A stretch of 64,000 nucleotides of DNA from Verticillium longisporum (GCA_019188255.1 JAETXT010000003.1:3410001-3474000), one strand, 5' to 3'; shown: positions 12,105 through 25,152, counted from the first letter of the stretch. Program-made: numbers and translations. Notes: generated by a model not told the origin, from the letters alone.

Positions 12105-13597
12105 TCAGCGCCTGATAGCCAACACTACGGGCAGACCGTTCCTAATCTGGACGCAGACTTGTCCCGATCCATTCGAGGTGTAGGTACCAGATCCAAAAAC
12201 GTCATTCCATGTCGTGTTCGGCCTCTGCGTGTTGAAGCAGTATTCGCTGTTGCGGCTCGATCCATAGTTGGTCGTCAGCACAACGAGATCGCCTCCGGCA
12301 CGGCTCCACGCGTATGCGTTGGTCCAGACCTGCAGGTTGACCTGGTCGTTGCCGGCCAGACCACCAGCGTTCTTCTTCGCACGGTTTAGCTTGGCAATGG
12401 CCTGGTAGAGATTAGAGTTCGTGTTGAAGCCGCTCCTCCAAAGATCCTCGCGGTTCGCAGGGTCATTGCCGCCGCCGTAGCCCTGCTCAGTACCATAGTA
12501 CACGATGGGCACGCCACGCGCCAGGATGACATAGGCGAGGGCATTCTGCAGTAGTGTCTGGTCGTTCTTCTGGTTGAGCCAGCGCGGGTTGTCGTGGTTG
12601 TCGAGGAAGGTGGCCCAGGCTGTGGGGTCGCTGACGATGTTGCTGAGGCGGTTCTGCATATCGACGAGTTCCTGAGGCGATGCACTCTTCTGCTGGTAGA
12701 ATCGGTTCATCGGGTAGTAGACGCCGTAGTTCAGAAGGCCGCTCATGAGATTGTTGTAGCCGGCGAGGTAGTCTGGGTTGCCGTCAAAGACTTCGCCGAG
12801 CGAGTAGACGCCTGAAGCCCAGGTGAAGGGCGGCCAGAAGTCCTTCTCAACATGCTTGACCGTATCGATGCGGATACCGTCAAAGCCAAACTCCTCAACG
12901 AGCCAGCCGATCCAGTTCTGGAGTAGGGTGCGGAGAGCGGGGTTGCTGGTGTTGATATCCGGGAGACCAGCGATGCGGCAGTTCTCGACGCTGTTTTGGT
13001 TGTTATAGTTGATCTGGCAGTCTGAATGGTATGAGCTGGCCTGGTTCAGCGGCTCCGGGCGCAAGTTGCTGATAGATCCCTGGCCCATGTGGTTGGCGAC
13101 CACGTCGACCATAACGAACATGTTCTGCAGAACCGTAAGTAAAAGGAAGCGTTACGGGGAGAACACCTCCAAACCTTTGCGTGTGCGGCATTGACGAGAC
13201 TCTTCAAATCATCGGCAGTGCCGAGGTTGGAGTTGATCGAGTACAGGTCCTGGGCCCAGTAGCCGTGATAGCCTCCAGGGGTGTCTGAGGGCTGGTCAGC
13301 ATTGGCTCTGGGTGCCCCGGTGAACGTGGATTACTCACTGGCGACGACGGGAGCGATCCAGATGGCATCAAAACCCATGCCCTGGATGTAGTCGAGTTTC
13401 GACTGCAACCCACGGAACGTGCCGCCACAGTAGTTTCCGAGGTTACCACATGCATTGCCGCCCGTGTCAGTGCTGCTGCGAGCGATACGGTCCGTCAAGA
13501 CGAAGTAGATACTGCGCGTCTTCCACTCTGCCGTGCTGGCAGCCTGGACGCTCGCCACGAGCTGCAGCGCCGATACGAACAAGGCCGAAATCCTCAT
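12105..13597 (-). CDS. Secreted GH13 alpha-amylase (Taka-amylase type)
   Basis: Three exons (13597-13339, 13284-13175, 13124-12105) encode 462 aa. The signal peptide is [19 protein letters not shown]. The exon 1/2 splice restores the GGYHGYW block of fungal alpha-amylases. The conserved GH13 regions follow: DVVANH (I), [10 protein letters not shown] (II, nucleophile Asp), SLGEVFDG (III, acid/base Glu) and FLDNHDNPR (IV, transition-state Asp). The C-terminal beta domain ends in [16 protein letters not shown]. There is no starch-binding CBM20, so the enzyme is the catalytic-domain-only form. Function: endo-hydrolysis of alpha-1,4 glucan outside the cell. The length matches the family. Confidence 0.93.
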
Positions 13598-16565
13598 GAT
13601 GATGGTGATGCCTTGTCGCTGATGAGATTCGAGTGTTGCCTGATGCGCGAGTCGAAGCCTGGCCGTCCTACAACTTCAATTCTGAGAACGATGATCTACG
13701 GTTCTTTTTGTAGTCGTGACGCGCATGATCCACGTAGATGATCACGACCCTCACTGATCGATACCAAGTGATGACTTGTCTCAGTCTCCCGCTCGCCGCC
13801 TTGGTTCCTCGTCTTGGGGCCCTGCACTACGACCGAAGTACGTCCATGGAACCTTTCTTCATACGCTTAGTTTCCGACAACGGGCCGAACCCCAGGTCGA
13901 GCAGATGCATGGCAAAGGGGGCAGCCGTTTGAAGAGCGCGCCTCTTGGGGAAGGTAATGCGGGGTTTTCTGGGGAGGGGCGCAGATGGCTCAGGACCTGG
14001 CGATGCTGAGTGCCGAGGCGGCGCTTCCTCGCCGATCGACAACACATGGTGGGCAGGCCTGCTCACTAGCCTGGAGGATGGCGCCCACATGGTCAGGCAC
14101 CCTGGGGTACTTCAAAGGGGAGGAGGGAGGGATTTTGGCCTTTGCTGAACCCGCGAGACCATCTCAATGTCGCAGCCGCACGTGCCGTGGTGGTGTGTTG
14201 GTACGCATTTTATTGACTTGGGGGCGGGAATTCGTGACCACAGCAGGGGGGCCCATGACGCTTTGAACGGCCGCAGCCGACGCCGTGCGCAGCTGTCATA
14301 TGTCGGCTTTCAGGAAAAAATCAAGCACCCCAAAGTGTCAGGAAATGCAGACATACGTCAGAACTCCGCTAGGCTCCGGCGCCTCTGTAATGCTTCAGCC
14401 ATGTGACCTGCAAAGGGTTGTCGTGTCCCATTTTACAATTTCTCCCTCACGGACAGATGTCCCGAATCGACGGCTTTCACCCGGTCAGGCCCCCTTTTGG
14501 ATGTAGTCGTGCGATTATGAGCACAAATAGGGCTTTCGCACAGAGAAAAGAGAGAATTTAAAAATCAAGTTCCCGGGAACACACCAGAAGGATTCAAGCT
14601 CAAGATGCAGTCGTGTGATTAGAAGAGTTCTTCTTCCAAGACGACGACAAGGGCTTGATATTCGAGTCGAATCCTCTAGCCCCTGAGACGCAGAGAGCTT
14701 ATGCTAGGATCGGCAACCTCGTTGGAGCTAACTGGGCTGCTTTGGCGCTGAGCTCCCCGGGGCCAAGCCGCTGCCCAGAGAGTCCAGGCTCTCTCTCGCG
14801 TTGATTATCGACCCTACTCCTGCAGATCCCTCGCTGACGAACGACGATGGAACCTGAATTCGCGAGTCGTAAAGGGAGCCTTGATGCTGCGATGAACGAT
14901 GAACGCGTCATACTTGCCAGCATCGACATGGAAAAAGGTCCACTTCCAGAACACTGCTGCAGACTGTTGCGCAGTATTTGCACTCAAGAATCAAAGCGGA
15001 TTGACACCTTCCGGGAGGGCCATGAGGTCGGCCGACATGACGCCGAGATCTCCACGCTTTAAAGCGGCCTTGCGGATGGCGGCTATAGATGTCAACTACT
15101 TCAACGATGAGGCAAGCGGCGTGAAAGGCTTCAATCTTGGCCATGGGTAAGAGTGATGGCCTCGGGCCGAAGCCAGCTGTCGTTTGCGAATTGAGTCGTC
15201 ATTCAGTGGACACACGATGTATGCATTTGTGACATTCAGCGACCTGTTCGTGGAGGGGAACTTGGTTACAAGCGTCACGCACCTCGATCTACGAGAACAG
15301 AAACGATCCGGCGAAATATGTTCAATGCCTTTCATGCCTTGATCGGTCCCTCTCTAAAGAATTCAATGAGGGTGCCTGGGTTTGTCTACAATGGGCAGGC
15401 AGACTTATCGGCATTTTTGTGATGATGCCCTCACATCTCAGCAGAGCAAATCCAGATCATCATTATTGAGAGTCTGGATATTATTCGACTGAACCCCATT
15501 TCTTGACATAAGTAGTGTATGAGTCAGTTGATATTCTACTGCTTTATATGCAAGCTTGTACAACAATAATTTTCGTCCGCAGTCCTTTCATCCACGATCA
15601 GGCCTTGAACACTGGTATCTTTACGCTTGGAGGATGCATCCGAGGAAAGGGACATCGGTAGCAGGAGACCTGAGACAAATTTTTACAGTTTGGTCTGGGA
15701 ACTCCACCCCCAAAAAGGTTTCTCAGCTGCTGCTTTGCAGTTTGCCAACGACAGGAGGTGCTGATGCGTGCGGCAGTAAGTAACCGCGAAATTCTGCTTC
15801 ATGCTGTTGCTCCCGTTGAAGATTACATGTGATGATTTATCCTGAATTTGTGATCATACCTTTGAGTTCAGATTTCTTGAACCTGCACAGTATGATGTGT
15901 CTTCTCGAAGGACTGCATCAACGGCCACTTACTAAGAGAGACCATCAAGACTATCGAATCCCAAGCGAAGTCACATCGTCACATGGTCAACGGACACAGA
16001 TAGTATCGCTTGCCAACAGGGCGTAGTTCGAATCGTTACTTTCAAACTCATCGCGGCGGTAGAAATACGCGACTGGTATATCGGCTTGCTCGCGATTGGC
16101 GAATGTACGAGCTTTGGCGCTGAGTTACAGGATATGCGGTCGTCGTGATTCCAATGAAGTCGCCCCTGTCAGTGAACTAGGGAATTCTTCCAAGTTTGAG
16201 GATTTGAAGATTTCTCATATTGTGAATGTATCATTATTCTTACTAAACCAACCAGGGCGCGCAGCTTGATGCTAAGCCGAGTGGTTTGAATAGAACATCA
16301 TGATATGCGGATGAGGCGCGGCACCTGCAAACTATTTGTCCTTGAGATGGGCATCCCTCATTTTGGACTTGCTTCAGTGGCTTCGATTTCTCAGGAAAGG
16401 AGGCTTCTTGTGCAGTAACTTATAGCTTGAAATTGTCGACAACCTTGCGCTCCGTTAAGGTGGCTCCGGATGGTGTCACGTTTCTTTGATTCAATGGTTT
16501 TATTTCGACGAACTTGATCATTCAGAAGCAACTTTGGGATGGAATTTTCTAGTCGATAGGGTTAG
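13598..16565. other. 3-kb gene-free intergenic region
   Basis: It separates the amylase promoter (right of 13597) from the 3' end of the UPF0303 gene. Composition is mixed, with more AT after 15.3 kb. Short frames only, no splice-joined coding signal, no tRNA and no repeat recognised. Confidence 0.45.
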
Positions 16566-17229
16566 CTAGTTGACAGCCTCCCAATTCTCAGCAATGACGT
16601 CCATAATGACGCCGTGGTCCTCGGTCTGCTTGAGGCCGCTTACGACCACAACGGCAACGACGCCCTCGACGCCGGCGACACGGATGGGCACGCCACCGCC
16701 GTGGATGGCGTAGGTGGATGCCTGGTCGGGGCTCATGCCGAACTTTGCGGCAAATGCGGCTTCATCGCCGGAGTACTTGAGGGAAAGGAAGTAGGAGCTG
16801 ACGCCCCAGCGCAGAACACTGTTACGCTTGCGCGCGACCCATCGCTCGTTATCGGGCATGACGCCGCGGCCGGTGACGGTCTGGAAGATGACCTGCTGGG
16901 TGTTCGCCAGCGCAATGGAGATGAGAGTGGGCTGCGTGTCGGCGATAGGATGCAGGCGAGCGTGGAGGAGGTGGCCAAGCTCAAGGGCATCCACAACCGA
17001 GAAGGAGTCAAAGTAGTAAGTGTTGCCATGCTCCTTCAAAGCGTCGACCTTGGTGTCTGTGTAAGCATGGATGATAGTTCGAGCTGCGCGGTACGGGTGA
17101 AAAGCCTACCGTTGAGGGTGGTGCTGTGATGGGAGCGGGGGTGCCGGGGTTGCGGAGGACTTCGGACAGCACGGCGGCTCCGTGCCCGGCACCATTCCGA
17201 CGGCGAAGGACTTGCTGAGACGACGACAT
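16566..17229 (-). CDS. UPF0303 / HbpS-GlcG-like (DUF336/DUF967) protein
   Basis: Exon 1 is 17229-17110 (MSSSQQVLRRRNGAGHG...) and the main exon ends at 16566; about 200 aa. The body has the family blocks WVARKRNSVLRWGVSSYF and IHGGGVPIRVAGVEGV, followed by VVVVSGLKQTEDHGV. Relatives of this small cytosolic fold bind or degrade heme in bacteria, but the fungal role is not established. The splice is ambiguous. The consensus CACAG acceptor (exon from 17056, natural-looking NDTKVDALKEHG) needs one extra base in exon 1, whereas the weaker CCAAG acceptor (exon from 17048) keeps frame as written. A missing base in the C5 run of exon 1 would make the first model work. Confidence 0.78.
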
Positions 17230-18788
17230 GATGGCGCTTTGTTGTTTTACGATGGCTATGCTGAACGTTCAGAGAGAGGGGTAGTCACTGATGAGCGAGT
17301 AAATGAAAAGCTTCTTCTACAAGCCACACTGTATTTCGCCGTTTTACAATGTCACGTCAGCATCTCCACCTTTTGAATGGATTGCCCCCCACAAGGCGAC
17401 GGGAGGCGTTGATCTGCTGCGCGGCGGCAGAAGTGGCCGGATTCCGGATCCAACTTTATGCATTACGAATGGATCTGGATCTGTGACATGGGTCTCGAGC
17501 ATGGAAATGGGAATAATGCCTTGCCCTGCCAACATGTTGGGTTATCCACTCAGCCTCCCACCGGCACATCGTGCGTCGCACATCATTTGACACGCAAGCC
17601 TTCCCCGAGGCTGCGAGATCGACAGCGAAGATCAAGGTGTGGGTATGCGTGGCAGCGCCCGACGTGAACAGGGTCATGAGGGGGACAGTGGAAAGGGAAC
17701 GCCTAGCCTTCTGATCTGAGGCCCCCTCAAAATCCTGAGATTCCATCCCTTAGTGCCTGGGCTTGTACTACGCTTCCGAGTAACATCATCGCTCAACGCC
17801 AAGTCTCTGTCCCCTCACCGAACCGTTTCCAGCCACCATCTGCAGCCGAACCTTGATCTTCTCCGGCAGCCAAGATCAACAGGAGCTTACCCATGGCGTC
17901 AAGCTTCCCCTCATTTCTCCCAGCCTCAACTTCTAGCTCACTCTTAACTCTAAGTTCAAGCTCAAGGCAACCGGGCACCTTAGCCGCACCACACTCTCAC
18001 CCGTCCTCCAACGTCCGCCCTGTCGAGCTTTGGCGTTCGGCGCGACCGCCTACGTCCAATGAGGCCAACGAATCTGTACGAGTATGTCGCGAAGGATTCC
18101 ACCCGTTACAACCATAGCAGCGTCATCGTCGCACGACGCTAGCCCCGATCACCGTCCTATCGGCCACTTCGGGCGTCATCTTTCGACCATTGACGGGCCT
18201 TGTCGCCCACACCGTGATCCCCACCATGCTTCAACACGCGGGGAGAGGTAAATTGTTCGGACGTGAAAGCACGCGAAAGAAAGACAGAGCTTTCCGCAAG
18301 GCGTTTCTCTCCAATTGCTGCGTCGGGATTCGGGGCTAATCCCAGCCATCCCGCGTGTCCTGCTGCTGGCGTTGCCCAGCATGTGCTGTCGCTGAGCCTA
18401 GACGGGACGCGAGGCGCACTTGGTCTCCCGTTGCTTGTCTTCTGTTTGGCCGGACCTTTCGATCCACTGGGATGACGTGCAAGGCGTCTCGGCCGTCAGC
18501 GCGGGGAAAGCGTAAGCTTGGTCGGCTGCCTCGGGGGTTGATGATGAAGGGCAAGCTTATAAGTTGGAGATCCTCGTGCTTTTGCTCAGTAGCATGTGGT
18601 AGGCCTCTTCGACTCCTCGGTCTGTTCGGATCTCTTGTTCTCGTCATTCGAGGCATTGAAGACGCCTTGTAGCTCTACGACTCTCTGAAGATTGAGTGAC
18701 CTGCCTGATCTCTCCTCTCGCTTGCTCCTTAGCACAGACCTGCTCTTCGCCCGAACCTCGAGGAAGCTGCTCGTCCCAATTGTTCAGT
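17230..18788. other. Intergenic, divergent promoters
   Basis: 1.56 kb between the minus-strand UPF0303 gene and the plus-strand GMC gene, presumably containing both promoters. No supported gene, RNA or repeat. Confidence 0.5.
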
Positions 18789-21073
18789 ATGCTTTCATCC
18801 ACACTGCCCGTAGCTGTTGCCCTCCTGGGTATTCAGGCAGCTCTTGGTCGCCCCATCCAAGGACTTGAACGGGCTGAGATCGAGGAGGCGTACGACTTCA
18901 TCATTGCTGGAGGTAAAAATCCTGTGCGCTACCAAGTAGTCTCAAGGATCGCTGCTGATGGTTTTCAGGTGGCACTGCCGGCCTCGTGGTCGCGAACCGC
19001 CTCACCGAGTCCGGCAAACATCGCGTCCTCGTCCTCGAGGCTGGACCCGACCCTAGCATTGTCGCCGCCTACAAGCCTCTTGGAGGCAATCAGCTTCTCG
19101 CCGGTATGCTTCCATGGGACAATCAACCGATCTCTGGGTATTGACGAAGAACAAGGCTCTGCCATTGACTGGCGGTTTGACACTGTGCCCCAAGAGGGCC
19201 TCGATGGCAAGATCCTCACCTACTACCGTATGTCCAACCCATCCTCTCCATCAATGCATGTTGAGGCTGACCCGTCTAGGTGGCCGAGGCCTTGGCGGCA
19301 GCAGCGCAATCAGCGGCTTCTACTACGGTCGTGGTACATCAACCGTCTACGACAGATGGCAAGATCTGGGTAACCCCGGCTGGAGCTGGGCTGATGTATA
19401 CCCTCTCTTCATCAAGGTATGTTAAGACAGCCTCACTGGCTAGGAAAGCGAAACGGAGGTTGACAAGCATAGGGCACTCACTTCAACCCTCAAGACGAGA
19501 CCAAAGGCTTCGATAACACATACAAGACGTGGGACCCATCGGCCTACAGCGACGGCCCTCTCGAGATCGCGTACCAGGGCTACGTCCCGCCGACGGGCAT
19601 TGCCTTCATGCACGCCTGTGAGGCGGCCAACATTCCGATCGTGCACGACTACAACACAGGCAACAGCACCGGAGTCAAGCAGGGAACAGCCACGCTCGAC
19701 GCCAACCTGCTGCGAAGCTCCAGCTACGACGGATACCTGAAGAAGGCCATCAATCGGACCAACCTCGACGTGCTGTACTATGCGCCGGTACAGAGGCTGT
19801 TGTGGGACACGGAGGGAGAGAAGCCCCGCGCGACGGGTGTGCAGTTCCTTGATCATCCCTCCGGACGCATGTACCAGGTGCATGCGGCCAAGGAGGTCGT
19901 TGTGTCGATGGGCGCTTTCCAGACGCCGCAGCTGCTTATGGTTTCGGTATGTCGCCATTCTGCAATAGAAGTCTTTCAGGGACTGACATGTGACGTTAGG
20001 GCGTTGGACCAGCCGCAGAACTGGAGAAGTTTGGGATCGAACCTGTCTACATCAACGAGAACGTCGGTCAGCAGTGAGTGAAAGTGACCATGCTCAACAT
20101 GGCAGCATTAACTGACGATGCCGCAGCCTCGACGATCACAGCGTCTTCAGCATAATGGCAACGGTTGCCGATGAGTTCTCGACAAGCCAGTACGCAGACT
20201 TTGACCTGTTGCAAGCCATTCAAGAGGTCAGTGCCAATGTCTGCTTCGCCTCGTGGTTGACCGAGTACTGACGCCTAGCAGGAGTTCTACACCAACGGCA
20301 CCGGAGTGTACACGGCCCCATCAGGCATTACCAACGGGTTCCAGAGACTCCCCGAAGAAGAGCTTCGGGATATTGGCGCCGGCGCCGTCGTAGATGCCGG
20401 TCTCAGCGACCAGTCTCACATCGAGTACCTGTTCGAATCCATCTTCTATCCCGGCGGGCCGACCCCATTCTACACCCCGCTCGCCAATGAGTCGTACATT
20501 TCCTTGACAGCGAGCAGCATGGTGGCTCTGTCGCGCGGCAACATCACTCTTCGGGGGACCTCCATGTCTGCTGCACCCAACATCAACCCCAACGTGAGCC
20601 CTCCCCATCATCTCACCTTGAGACGCTTGCCTTCGGTCGGCTTGGAGAAAAGGAGAAGCAGCTGACCAGAACAGTACTACGCGCACGATGCCGACCGCGC
20701 CATCGCAATCCAGGCCTTCAAGTACCTTCGCAAGATCCTCGCGCACCCAGAGCTCGCCAAGTTCACCTACGGCCCCGACAACGGCGAGGTTAGCCCCGGC
20801 GCTGCTGTCAGCTCGGACGACGACGACGCCATCTTCGAGTATGTCAAGGCCAACACGATCCCCAACTGGCACGCCTCAGGTACGGCGCGCATGCGGCGCG
20901 AGGACGACGGCGGCGTCGTTGACGCGCGCCTGAAACCGTACGGTATCGATGGGCTGCGCATCGTCGACTGCAGCATCATCCCGGTGCTTCCAGATGTCAA
21001 TATCGTCGGGCCTGTGTTCATGATTGGCGAGAAGGGCTCGCAGCTCATTCGCGAGGATTACGATGACTGTTGA
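18789..21073 (+). CDS. Secreted GMC (AA3-type) FAD oxidoreductase, nine exons
   Basis: Exons are 18789-18912, 18969-19103, 19156-19227, 19280-19416, 19473-19946, 20000-20073, 20127-20226, 20282-20593 and 20675-21073, giving 608 aa with every junction in frame. The N-terminus MLSSTLPVAVALLGIQAALG is a signal peptide. The first splice completes the Rossmann motif (IIAGGGTAGLVVANRL ... VLVLEAGPD). The third splice completes the GMC signature GRGLGGSSAI. The C-terminus carries the catalytic histidine in NWHASGTARM and the second active-site position as Asn in PDVNIVGPVF. Several N-x-S/T sites support secretion. Family members oxidise alcohols or sugars and release H2O2 or feed electrons to partners; aryl-alcohol or glucose-oxidase-like activity is plausible. 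The substrate is unresolved. Confidence 0.92.
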
Positions 21074-21472
21074 GATGGAAGATGTCGACAAGGTGATGGT
21101 GCATCATGTTTGAAGCAGGTGATCGGGTTGGTGATCGGGTTTGGATAGTTTTGCGTAGCCCATACTAGATGCTCCCATGGATGAATCTTTATCCCCCCCT
21201 GGAGCGATCTCTAGCTGTTGGGCGCAGGAAATAATGGATATTCTTCTCTGCTGTTGTCGTGACTGGCTTTGTACCATTAATTGACGTCATGGACTCTGAG
21301 CACCCTCCATAGTCGAGGTCATGTCATGGCATGTCATTGTGCCATCACAATGAAGCCTGTCGATTCCATTGTATACCTTATATTGGGTTTCATGGCTATT
21401 CCTACATGTCCTGGAATGCCTAAACAGACATCATCATCCTGAACCACACAGCACGTTCACACACACAGCATC
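21074..21472. other. Short intergenic region
   Basis: 400 bp between two plus-strand genes: the 3' end of the GMC gene and the promoter of the PRISE-like gene. No separate feature seen. Confidence 0.5.
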
Positions 21473-22836
21473 ATGCCTTCAGCAATCGTCACCGGCGCGA
21501 CCGGTAATCCACCCCTAAAGCCCCAGCCTCCCAAGTAAAGGCTCAAAAGGTCCCTCTGTACCGAAACTGACAGATGCCCAGGCATCCTCGGCCGCGAGAT
21601 CGTCAACCGCCTCGGCGCCAACTCAGATCAGTGGCAAACAGTCTACGCCCTCTCGCGCTCTAAAAAGGGCGCCTTCCCCGCCAATGCCCAGCACAAGACG
21701 ATCGACCTGACGGGCTCGGCCGACGACATGGCCGCGAGCCTCGAGGGCGTCCAGGCCGAGTATGTCTTCTTCGCCGCCTACCTGGAGCAGGACACGGAGC
21801 AGAAGGCCTGGGACGTCAACGGCGCCATGCTCGAGTCCTTCCTCGCGGCCCTCGAGCGCACCGGCGCCGCCCGGTCCGTCAAGCGCGTCGTCCTCGTCAC
21901 GGGCGCCAAGCAGTACGGCGTGCACCTCGGTCCGCCCAAGAACCCGATGCTCGAGTCGGACCCCTGGCTGCGGGACGAGGGCCGGTTCCCGCTCAACTTT
22001 TACTACCGCCAGCAGGACGTGCTGCGGGACTTTTGCGCGCGAACAGCCTCTTCGTCCGGCGGCGAGGGCGCATCCTGGACCGTCACGTACCCGAACGACG
22101 TCATCGGCGTGGCCAAGGGCAACTTTATGAACCTCGCCACGGCGCTGGGTCTGTACGCCGCCGTCAACAGGGAGATGGGCCGCGACCTCGCGTTCCCCGG
22201 GTCCGAGACGTTCTACACGCGCTTCGACTCGTTCACGGATGCGAAACTGCACGCCGAGTTTTGCGAGTGGGCGGCCCTCGAACCCAAGGCCGCCAACGAG
22301 GCGTTCAATGTCGTCAATGGCGACATCGAGAGCTGGCAGAACATGTGGCCCATGATGGCGAGGCGGTTCGGCAGCAAGGTCAAGGAGGACCAGTTCGTCG
22401 GCGAGGGGGATGATGCCGGCTCGAAGAAGCTCAACGACCCGTCGCCCCTCAGCGTCTTTGAGGCTGAGTCGGGGCTCAAGGGCAAGGTCGACCCGGGCAA
22501 CCTCGAGTACAGGATTGATCTCGTCAAGTGGAGCCAGCGTGACGATGTCAAGGAGGCTTGGGAGAGGCTGGCTGAGCGCGAGGGCCTCGACAAAGAGGCT
22601 TTCGAGAAGGCAACCTGGGGTTTCTTGGTTTTCATTCTGGGCCGGGCCTATGATCTCGTCATCAGCATGAGCAAGGCGAGGGAGATTGGATGGACTGGGT
22701 GAGTTCTCAACTCAGACTTCCAGGATGAATGAATGCTCGTACTGACATCTTTTCCAGTTACAAGGACACGTGGAAGGCTTTCTCCGACGTATTTGGGCAG
22801 CTGGAGGCTGAGAAGGTTCTGCCCAAGACTCACTGA
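21473..22836 (+). CDS. PRISE-type short-chain reductase (progesterone 5-beta-reductase/iridoid synthase-like)
   Basis: Exons 21473-21503, 21582-22698 and 22758-22836 give 408 aa. The first intron interrupts the nucleotide-binding motif, which is restored on splicing as GATGILGREIV; SRSKKG follows as the NADP-phosphate contact. The atypical SDR active site is present: VTGAKQYG (Lys of the G-x-K block) and FYYRQQDVLRDF (Tyr block of the PRISE family), with NDVIGVAKGNFMN downstream. Enzymes of this family reduce activated C=C bonds of enones with NADPH. Fungal homologues occur both as housekeeping reductases and in metabolite clusters. No cluster core gene is nearby, so a general enone reductase is the cautious call. 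No signal peptide. Confidence 0.87.
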
Positions 22837-23106
22837 GGGGAACACGACGCGCAGAAGAACGTCTTCGATTCGAGGCTAATACCATGATCATCTGAGACGA
22901 TTTCATAAGTCAAATGACTTTCTGTGATCAAATGGGTATCACCAACAACGTAGTTCGCAATGAAATCTAACCCGAAACTCCGTATCCTTTGAACCCCCAT
23001 ATCCGCACCCATGCCCATTATTTTGTTGCTTCAAAATGAGTTGCGGCAGCTCAAAGAGCCTCAAAAGTTCCATCCACCACAATGCTTTTCGTTCCCCTAA
23101 ATGCAC

Positions 23107-24425
23107 TCACGAAAGGGTATTGAGCTGCATTAGTGCCCTCTCTTCGTCAAACAGCACAACTACATCAGTATGGCCTCTGTTGGCGGCAAGGTCGATCGGC
23201 GTATCGCCATCAACGTCTACGTTGTCGAGGTTGGCACCGTTATCGAGCAGAAGTCTCGCGATGGCTGGGAATCCTCCATACGCCGCCATACTGAGGGCCG
23301 TCCAGCCCCACCGATCTTTGGCGTTGACATCCATGCCAACATGGATCAAGTCGGCCACCTTTTGCAGGTTGCCATCGCTGGCAGCCTCAATGATGGCAGT
23401 GTCTTTGACCACGATTCTCTGCAGCAGCCGACTCACGGCCATACGTCGCTTCGGCTTGACAAGCGGCCAGTTCGGTGCCTCGCCATCCTCTGGCGTCGGC
23501 AGCAGGCTGTTCGTACGCTTTAGCTGGACCTTTTGCTCAAAGTCCTCGTTGGCGGCGCACAGAGTGATCGTGCTCGGCCTGCGACTGCCGCCGTTACTTC
23601 CGTACCCCGAATCCGTAGCCGGGCTGAACGGACCAAACAGCGTCTGGCTGCTGCTGCTATTGCTCGTGATGGACCGGCTCGAGACGGACGGTTTGCGGTT
23701 TGGTGATTCAGTGTCAGGCACGGACTCGTCGAGTAAGCCATCGGCAAGGGCTTCCTTCATCCATTTCACGATGTAGTCGCGGTTCTCCTCGACCACCATC
23801 GCGCTGATCCCTACGTCTTCGAGTTCTCTGCGGAGCTCACTCCAGGTCTGCGGCGAGTCGAGCGTCTCGCCCACATCTTCGACGGTGACGACGGACCCCT
23901 CACGAAGTCCGGCTTGAACTTCCATCATAAACTTATTCAGACGCTTCTCGATCCTCATGGTTGATGAGCTACCGGGCGTCGATGTCAGTAAAGAAATGAG
24001 GACAGGACACTGAAGGGATGGCAGGATCCTTACTTGATCAGCGCAATGTTGAATGCGCTCAACATGGTTGTTGATGAGATGAGACGCGAGCGAAGGTCGG
24101 CCAGCTCCTGCAGTCCGAAGCGCATGCGGTCCCATGTGCGCTGTGCCTGGGTGCCGAGGCTGTCATACCTCGTGATGAGCGCTTCTAATTCGTCCAGAGT
24201 GGGTTTGCACGCGTCACACAGCATGTGCAGGCGGTTGATACGCGACGTGTCGAGCTCGGTATGCTCATGGAGGTAGTCCTCCGTCTCTCTCAACACGGCG
24301 TGCAACGACATGAGGTCGGTCGACACCTGCTTGAAGTCTTCGCTTGCATCCTTGTAGGCTTTGAACAACTTCCAGGCTAGACCCGAGACGAGGACAACGT
24401 CCCCGATTCCCACACCGAAGCTCAT
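23107..24425 (-). CDS. STAND N-terminal-like helical domain plus ankyrin repeats
   Basis: Two exons (24425-24034 and 23968-23107) encode 417 aa. The first about 130 residues (MSFGVGIGDVVLVSGLAWKL, then a coiled helical stretch with LHAVLRETEDYL) resemble the fungal N-terminal domain found on STAND/NLR-like proteins. A serine-rich linker (SVSSRSITSNSSSS, then GYGSNGGSRRPS) follows, then two to three ankyrin repeats with DRWGWTALSMAAYGGF and DGDTPIDLAANRGHTDVV. No NACHT/NB-ARC P-loop is present. In fungi such architecture is associated with incompatibility or immune-like signalling. Here the missing nucleotide-binding domain suggests an accessory or signalling-only member (inference). Confidence 0.82.
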
Positions 24426-24966
24426 GATGGATCAATTACTGGATGAAGAAGGTCGATGTTGAGTTGGACACGAAAACGCAGGCTGGTGGATGCGATGTGG
24501 TAAGTTGTCGCCACTTTGCACCAACGACAACGGAGGATCGGCCAGTCAAAAGGCTAGAGAAGCACGCAACGAAACTCTGTTTGTTGAGAGGTGCGCCGGA
24601 TGAACATGGTCGTGGTGAGAGCCTCAGCAATAGTGAAGCGAAAGGGGCGTTCGTCTGGCGTGTCCGCGGCGAGGCAGATTCGTAGTCTTTATGGCGGGCG
24701 TTTTCCCCTTTCCCTCCCCTTCCCCTCCCCGCCATGGGTACCACGAGCCTCCGTTGTCCTGGGTCTTCGGGGTGCTGCTCGTTGAGGGAACTCGGGCTGA
24801 AGATCACTGGGGACGGGTCGGCTCGTTCACTGGTCGGAAGGATCATAATGTCGTCTAGATAAGACGAAGGGTGCATGCCCTGGTGCGTTGTGGCGTTGAA
24901 GCGTATTCACAATTGGACTCTTGTCGCGACATTGACAGGCTCCGCCTCGGGCAACCTGTCAGGCGC
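24426..24966. other. Promoter region of the ankyrin gene
   Basis: 540 bp between the ankyrin gene start and the fold-back element. It includes a C/T-rich tract near 24704-24733. It ends with AGGCGC, the left copy of the putative target-site duplication. Confidence 0.5.
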
Positions 24967-25000
24967 TACGGAAGACTGCAGGCCGAACTGGCTCAAAACC
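24967..25000 (+). repeat. Left terminal inverted repeat
   Basis: Begins TACGGAAGACTGCAGGCCGA. It matches the reverse complement of 26044-26077 with a single mismatch. Confidence 0.85.
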
Positions 25001-25152
25001 AAAAATGTGAATACATTGACCCCGGAGGGTCTTTCCTAGAATATGTAAGAATTCATAATACTAGGCCATATTAGGGATAGCCTATATATATATTAAGCGG
25101 GGCTAAGGAGCTCTAGCCAATTAGAGGCTATTAGTAAGCAGAATAGAAAAGA

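Noticed and set aside
17753..18672. Short plus-strand frames before the GMC gene as extra exons
   Set aside because: The GMC signal peptide begins at 18789, and no donor site joins these frames to it in phase.
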